From Deltaproteobacteria bacterium (lineage in GTDB: Bacteria; Bdellovibrionota_C; UBA2361; SZUA-149; JADZAE01), in NCBI GenBank assembly GCA_020852715.1, contig JADZAE010000059.1:1-45667 (forward strand): a DNA stretch of 45,667 nucleotides, read 5' to 3'. Position 1 is the stretch's first letter. The number at the start of each line of letters is the position of its first letter. The notes under the pieces are model-generated. The model did not search any database and was not told the origin of the DNA. It saw only the letters and a list, made by a program, of their open reading frames with translations. Below are positions 42,580 through 45,667 of the stretch, one piece after another. The translations under genes and the position numbers were made by a program.

Positions 42580-44156
42580 ATATTGTAGTCCTCCGGGTTA
42601 GAAGTTTTCTCGCTCCAATATTTCTGACCATTATTAATTAATGTGACAATGAATAAATAGAGGCCTGCAAGTATGCAGACGCTAAATAAAGGTACTCCCC
42701 CCTTTAGCAATGTTGTTATATAACCGGGTAAATTATTATAGGCCCACAAAACAAAAACTGTCAGCAAATATAGAGAAGAAACATACTTAATAACAAACCC
42801 AAACCAGGAAGGTAAGTTAATCAGTGCACCATGTTTAGCCTCCTCTAGGCCACGGTCAACACCATAAACCCATCCAAAAAGAATAATTTGAGACATTGCC
42901 AGTAAATAGATAGCTGTAGTTCCTGCCCAAAAATCAAGTGTATCCAGAGCTTTTAGATCTTTGGAAAAGTAAATGACGAATAATGAGCCTAGACCACAAA
43001 TAATGCCTAAGATAGAAATAGATCCTTTTCGTTTGATATTTGCGGTTTCTTCAAGAAAGGCTATCGATGGCTGCAACATAGAGATGGAACTAGTAATAGC
43101 TGCTAAAAAAAGCATAAAAAACCAAATAAAGCCGAAGAATGATCCGGCCGGCATGTGCATAAAAACGACGGGCAAAGTATGAAAGCCTAAACTAAATACG
43201 CCACCTTGAGATCCCGACGCACCAAGAAAAATAAAAGCCGCAGTTACTGTAATTAATCCGCCAAGACAGACTTCAAAAAATTCATTGGTTGCAGTTGCTG
43301 TCAGCCCCGACAGAACAACATCGTCTTTGTTTGATAAATAGCTGGCATAGTTAATGATCACACCTAAGCCCACTGACAAAGTGAAAAATATCTGACCGGC
43401 AGCAGACATCCAAACTTGCGGATTTAATAAAGCAGTCCACCATGGCGAATCATTATCCAGGGGTTTGGGATTCCACATGTAACCGAGGCCATTAATAACA
43501 TTCTGCTCAGGAATATTTGGATCAGGGGTTCCTAAAGTAAGAATTCTAAAAAGAACGATAATTGCGCATAATCCCATTAATGGCATGGCGTAAGTGCAAA
43601 ACTTTTCGATTCCTCGCGTTAAACCGTTATAGACAAGGTAGAAATTAATACTAAAAATCACAATCAATAAGGCAAAAGTTATATTGATTTTCCCTTCAGT
43701 ATGAAATCCATCGTTAGTGGTTCCAGCAATTGTCGCAAATAAGTTTTTGCTGTTAATCATGTACTGCTCTGGTGATGAGCCTAAGTCTATTTGCCCAAAC
43801 AAATATTTGACTGCATACACCAAGCACCAAGTTTCAATGACAATATAGTACATCATAATTGCCATCGGGATAAGCACACCAATCGCTCCAATGTATTTCC
43901 AGAGATTTGACTTACCAAGTTTATACATGATGGCCGGGCAGGAATGAAAATTATGTTCACCGCCCGAACGCCCCATGATCCATTCGGCCCAACAAAGAGG
44001 TAAGCCTAATAAGAGAAGGGCAGCAAAATAAGGAATCATAAAACTGCCGCCGCCATTTGCTACTACTTGTCCAGGAAAACGTAAAAAGTTTCCCACTCCA
44101 ACGGCCGAGCCCGCGACAGCCAATATTACACCGATGCGTGATTTCCAACGTTCCAT
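42576..44156 (-). CDS. Neurotransmitter:sodium symporter (NSS) family transporter
   Basis: The 526-residue protein has about 12 membrane segments. It begins MERWKSRIGVILAVAGSAVG, then VGNFLRFPGQVVANGGGSF, the NSS TM1 signature (G-N-x-W/L-R-F-P). TM2 (LPLCWAEWIMGR), the long central loop (about 130-230), and FFTLSVGLGVIINYASYLSN (TM6, Na+/substrate site) are also typical. It probably imports amino acids with Na+, as in bacterial LeuT/MetP. It is the first gene of a pair with the small helix protein. Chlamydiae and many marine bacteria have such transporters. Confidence 0.94.
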   Translation of the reverse strand: MERWKSRIGVILAVAGSAVGVGNFLRFPGQVVANGGGSFMIPYFAALLLLGLPLCWAEWIMGRSGGEHNFHSCPAIMYKLGKSNLWKYIGAIGVLIPMAIMMYYIVIETWCLVYAVKYLFGQIDLGSSPEQYMINSKNLFATIAGTTNDGFHTEGKINITFALLIVIFSINFYLVYNGLTRGIEKFCTYAMPLMGLCAIIVLFRILTLGTPDPNIPEQNVINGLGYMWNPKPLDNDSPWWTALLNPQVWMSAAGQIFFTLSVGLGVIINYASYLSNKDDVVLSGLTATATNEFFEVCLGGLITVTAAFIFLGASGSQGGVFSLGFHTLPVVFMHMPAGSFFGFIWFFMLFLAAITSSISMLQPSIAFLEETANIKRKGSISILGIICGLGSLFVIYFSKDLKALDTLDFWAGTTAIYLLAMSQIILFGWVYGVDRGLEEAKHGALINLPSWFGFVIKYVSSLYLLTVFVLWAYNNLPGYITTLLKGGVPLFSVCILAGLYLFIVTLINNGQKYWSEKTSNPEDYNI

Positions 44157-44291
44157 AAAAAATGGAAAAGCCTCCGGTTACCTAACTATTTAAACTCACT
44201 TTTTGAGTTCGGCATACACCAAACGAAGTGCTTATTAATAGCCCAGGTTTTAGCAATAAATCAAGGGAAGATAGAATTGGTCGAAGCGAGG

Positions 44292-45540
44292 TTATTGTCG
44301 GTTAGAGTGCCTCAATATTTTTGCATAACTTTCAGCCTTTGATAAATCGCCTTGCAGTCGGTAAAGTGTGGCTAATCCCTCAAGTGCCAAGTTAAGCAAA
44401 GGATCAACTTGTAAAGACTTCTCATATTCACTGATTGCCTGGTTGACATTGCCAACTTGGGCATAAAGTTTACCGAAATTTGCATGGGCCGGAGGATTGC
44501 TGGGGCGTATACTAATAGCTTTGTTGTAAGCGCTAACTGCTTTGCTTATTTCACCCTGCTGTGGTTAGATATTGCCCAGATTAATCCAAGCATTTACATG
44601 ATTAGGATTAAGGTTGATAGTTTTGTCATAATACCTTTGTGCGCCTTGAATGTCACCTTGCTCGTTAGCTAAGAGCGCTAAATAGTAAGCAGCATCGTCG
44701 TATTGATCATTTAGTTCAACGGCTTTAAGAAAGTTTTCTCTAGATAGCTGTGGCTGCGAATTTTGAGCAAAATCAATTCCTAGATTATTGTATGCGACAT
44801 CGGTGTTGGGATATTTTTTTATAACATTTTGCCAGAGGGATTCGGTGTTAACCCAAGTAGAGACCAAGTCACGACTGGAGAGAATATAAGAACCAATCAA
44901 TATAATAAATAAAGTTAAGTAAATGCCTTGACCGAAATTGGGCAGGCGAGAATAGATGGTTTTAGCAATTAAAGCCAATGCGAGAATTCGTCCGATCGAA
45001 GCAGGATAAAAATATCGATCGGCAACTTTGCTTAGCAGATAAATAATTAGCAATATCACTATCGAGGCCAGTGCGTATTCAGTATTGCCAATGCTAACGG
45101 CAGAGCTACTATAGTAGGCGCAAAGATTGATAGGTAAGATAGCTTTAGTTGTATGTAGAGTGAACGCATTAACGATGCCCGATAAAGAGATAATTGATTT
45201 ATTGCTCATGAGGGTAGGAAATCCTTGAGCATATAAATTAACAATGCTGAAAATCAGGCCAATTATTAGTAAGGGCAGTTTTTCTAATAAGATTTTTGCG
45301 AAAAACGACGCGCGAATTGATAATCTAACAAAAACAAGCTCACGGGAATTATTACAGCTATCGGCTTAGATAATAAGTTGAAACAACTAAGTATGGTTAC
45401 ACCGACTAATTGTCGTAGCGATTGGGTTTTTAAGAACGAGATATATTGTAAAAATGCACAGAGGCTAAACAATGTCGATAATAAATCTTTGAGGGAAGAA
45501 ACCCAAACCACTGGTTCTACATGTAAGGGGTTAACGGTAA
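44292..45540 (-). pseudogene. Truncated TPR membrane protein (TMTC-like), cut by an IS
   Basis: From the upstream edge (45540) the sequence reads TVNPLHVEPVVWVSSLKDLL, the family motif of TMTC-like O-mannosyl/TPR proteins (H-V-E-x-V-x-W-V-x-x-x-K-D-x-L-S). LLSKPIAVIIPVSLFLLDYQ follows. A frameshift near 45290 leads to FAKILLEKLPLLIIGLIFS. The rest has several helices and TPR repeats (VAYNNLGIDFAQNSQPQLSR, NHVNAWINLGN). An in-frame TAA at 44565-44567 is followed in frame by EISKAVSAYNKAISIRPSNP, then the true end at 44292. The N-terminus is missing because an IS3-type element begins at 45541. Confidence 0.85.
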
Positions 45541-45667
45541 TGACCCTCCCCCGATTTACCGGACAGTAATAATGGAGTAAGTAAAACTGTCAGGAAATAA
45601 AAAGGGAGAGCAAGAAATGCCCAGGAAATTCACTAAGGAATACAAAGACGAAGCAGTCAAGCTGGTA
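45541..45667 (+). mobile_element. Left end of an IS3-family insertion sequence (partial)
   Basis: The putative inverted repeat TGACCCTCCCCCGATTTACC starts the element at 45541 (full form continues GGACA) and is the style of IS3-family ends. It abuts the truncated TPR gene. An orfA start follows at 45617 with AAGGGAG upstream. The element runs off the window end. Confidence 0.75.
45617..45667 (+). CDS. IS3-family transposase OrfA (partial, 5' end)
   Basis: Seventeen codons are visible: MPRKFTKEYKDEAVKLV, the N-terminus of IS3-type OrfA (helix-turn-helix, family form R-x-x-x-F-T-x-E-F/Y-K-x-E-A-V). The rest, including the frameshift to OrfB, is beyond the window. Confidence 0.8.
   Translation, partial: MPRKFTKEYKDEAVKLV

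Overview
The window reads as a chromosome segment of a Gram-negative (diderm), probably host-associated bacterium. The diderm evidence is an Omp85/BamA-like outer-membrane protein, several lipoprotein signals, and type III secretion (T3SS) parts. Biosynthesis is intact for serine (serC), leucine (leuA) and the aspartate family (lysC). No gene fixes the phylum. T3SS plus serpin plus scattered housekeeping genes suggest a deltaproteobacterial-like or other poorly sampled lineage; that is inference.

Layout. 1-160: 3' end of an ISL3-type transposase. 0.3-4.6 kb (minus): DUF1015 - serC - serpin - HAD phosphatase, tightly spaced. 4.7-7.0 kb (plus): radical SAM/SPASM protein, then an NfeD + SPFH (stomatin-like) pair. 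7.2-9.0 kb: decayed membrane glycosyltransferase and a ~200-bp mobile repeat (family A). 9.0-11.0 kb: secreted M4 metallopeptidase. 11.1-13.0 kb (minus): ffh and rpsP. 13.1 kb: a second mobile repeat (family B). 13.4-16.7 kb (plus): glycosyltransferase, LD-carboxypeptidase, serine beta-lactamase-like hydrolase. 16.8-18.8 kb (minus): broken M23 peptidase, rpsT, methyltransferase. 19-25 kb (plus): SufT-like protein, tRNA-Arg, rpiA, HEAT lipoprotein, infC, and a three-gene surface-polysaccharide set (flippase-like, CapK-like ligase, pyruvyl transferase). 25-29.3 kb: second A repeat, two hypothetical proteins, Omp85 protein, an unexplained structured element, nitroreductase. 29.4-31.3 kb: leuA behind a leucine-rich leader peptide. 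31.4-38.1 kb (minus): one T3SS operon, FliA/WhiG-type sigma factor - sctJ - small ORF - FliM-like sctQ - FliN-like SpoA protein - two small helical proteins - sctV - TPR lipoprotein. 38.3-45.7 kb: lysC, second B repeat, receiver-DHp protein, decayed PP-loop gene, Na+ symporter with a small overlapping partner, and a TPR membrane gene cut by an IS3-type element.

Two themes stand out. First, active genome decay: at least four genes are recognisable along most of their length but carry in-frame TAA, TAG or TGA codons and/or frameshifts. Second, two different non-autonomous repeat families, each with two copies, imperfect terminal inverted repeats and visible target-site duplications. The T3SS operon is incomplete here: ATPase, secretin, SctR/S/T/U, SctD and SctL are absent, so the system must be dispersed or partial. 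The operon begins with its own sigma factor. Everything is from reading the sequence; no database search was run.
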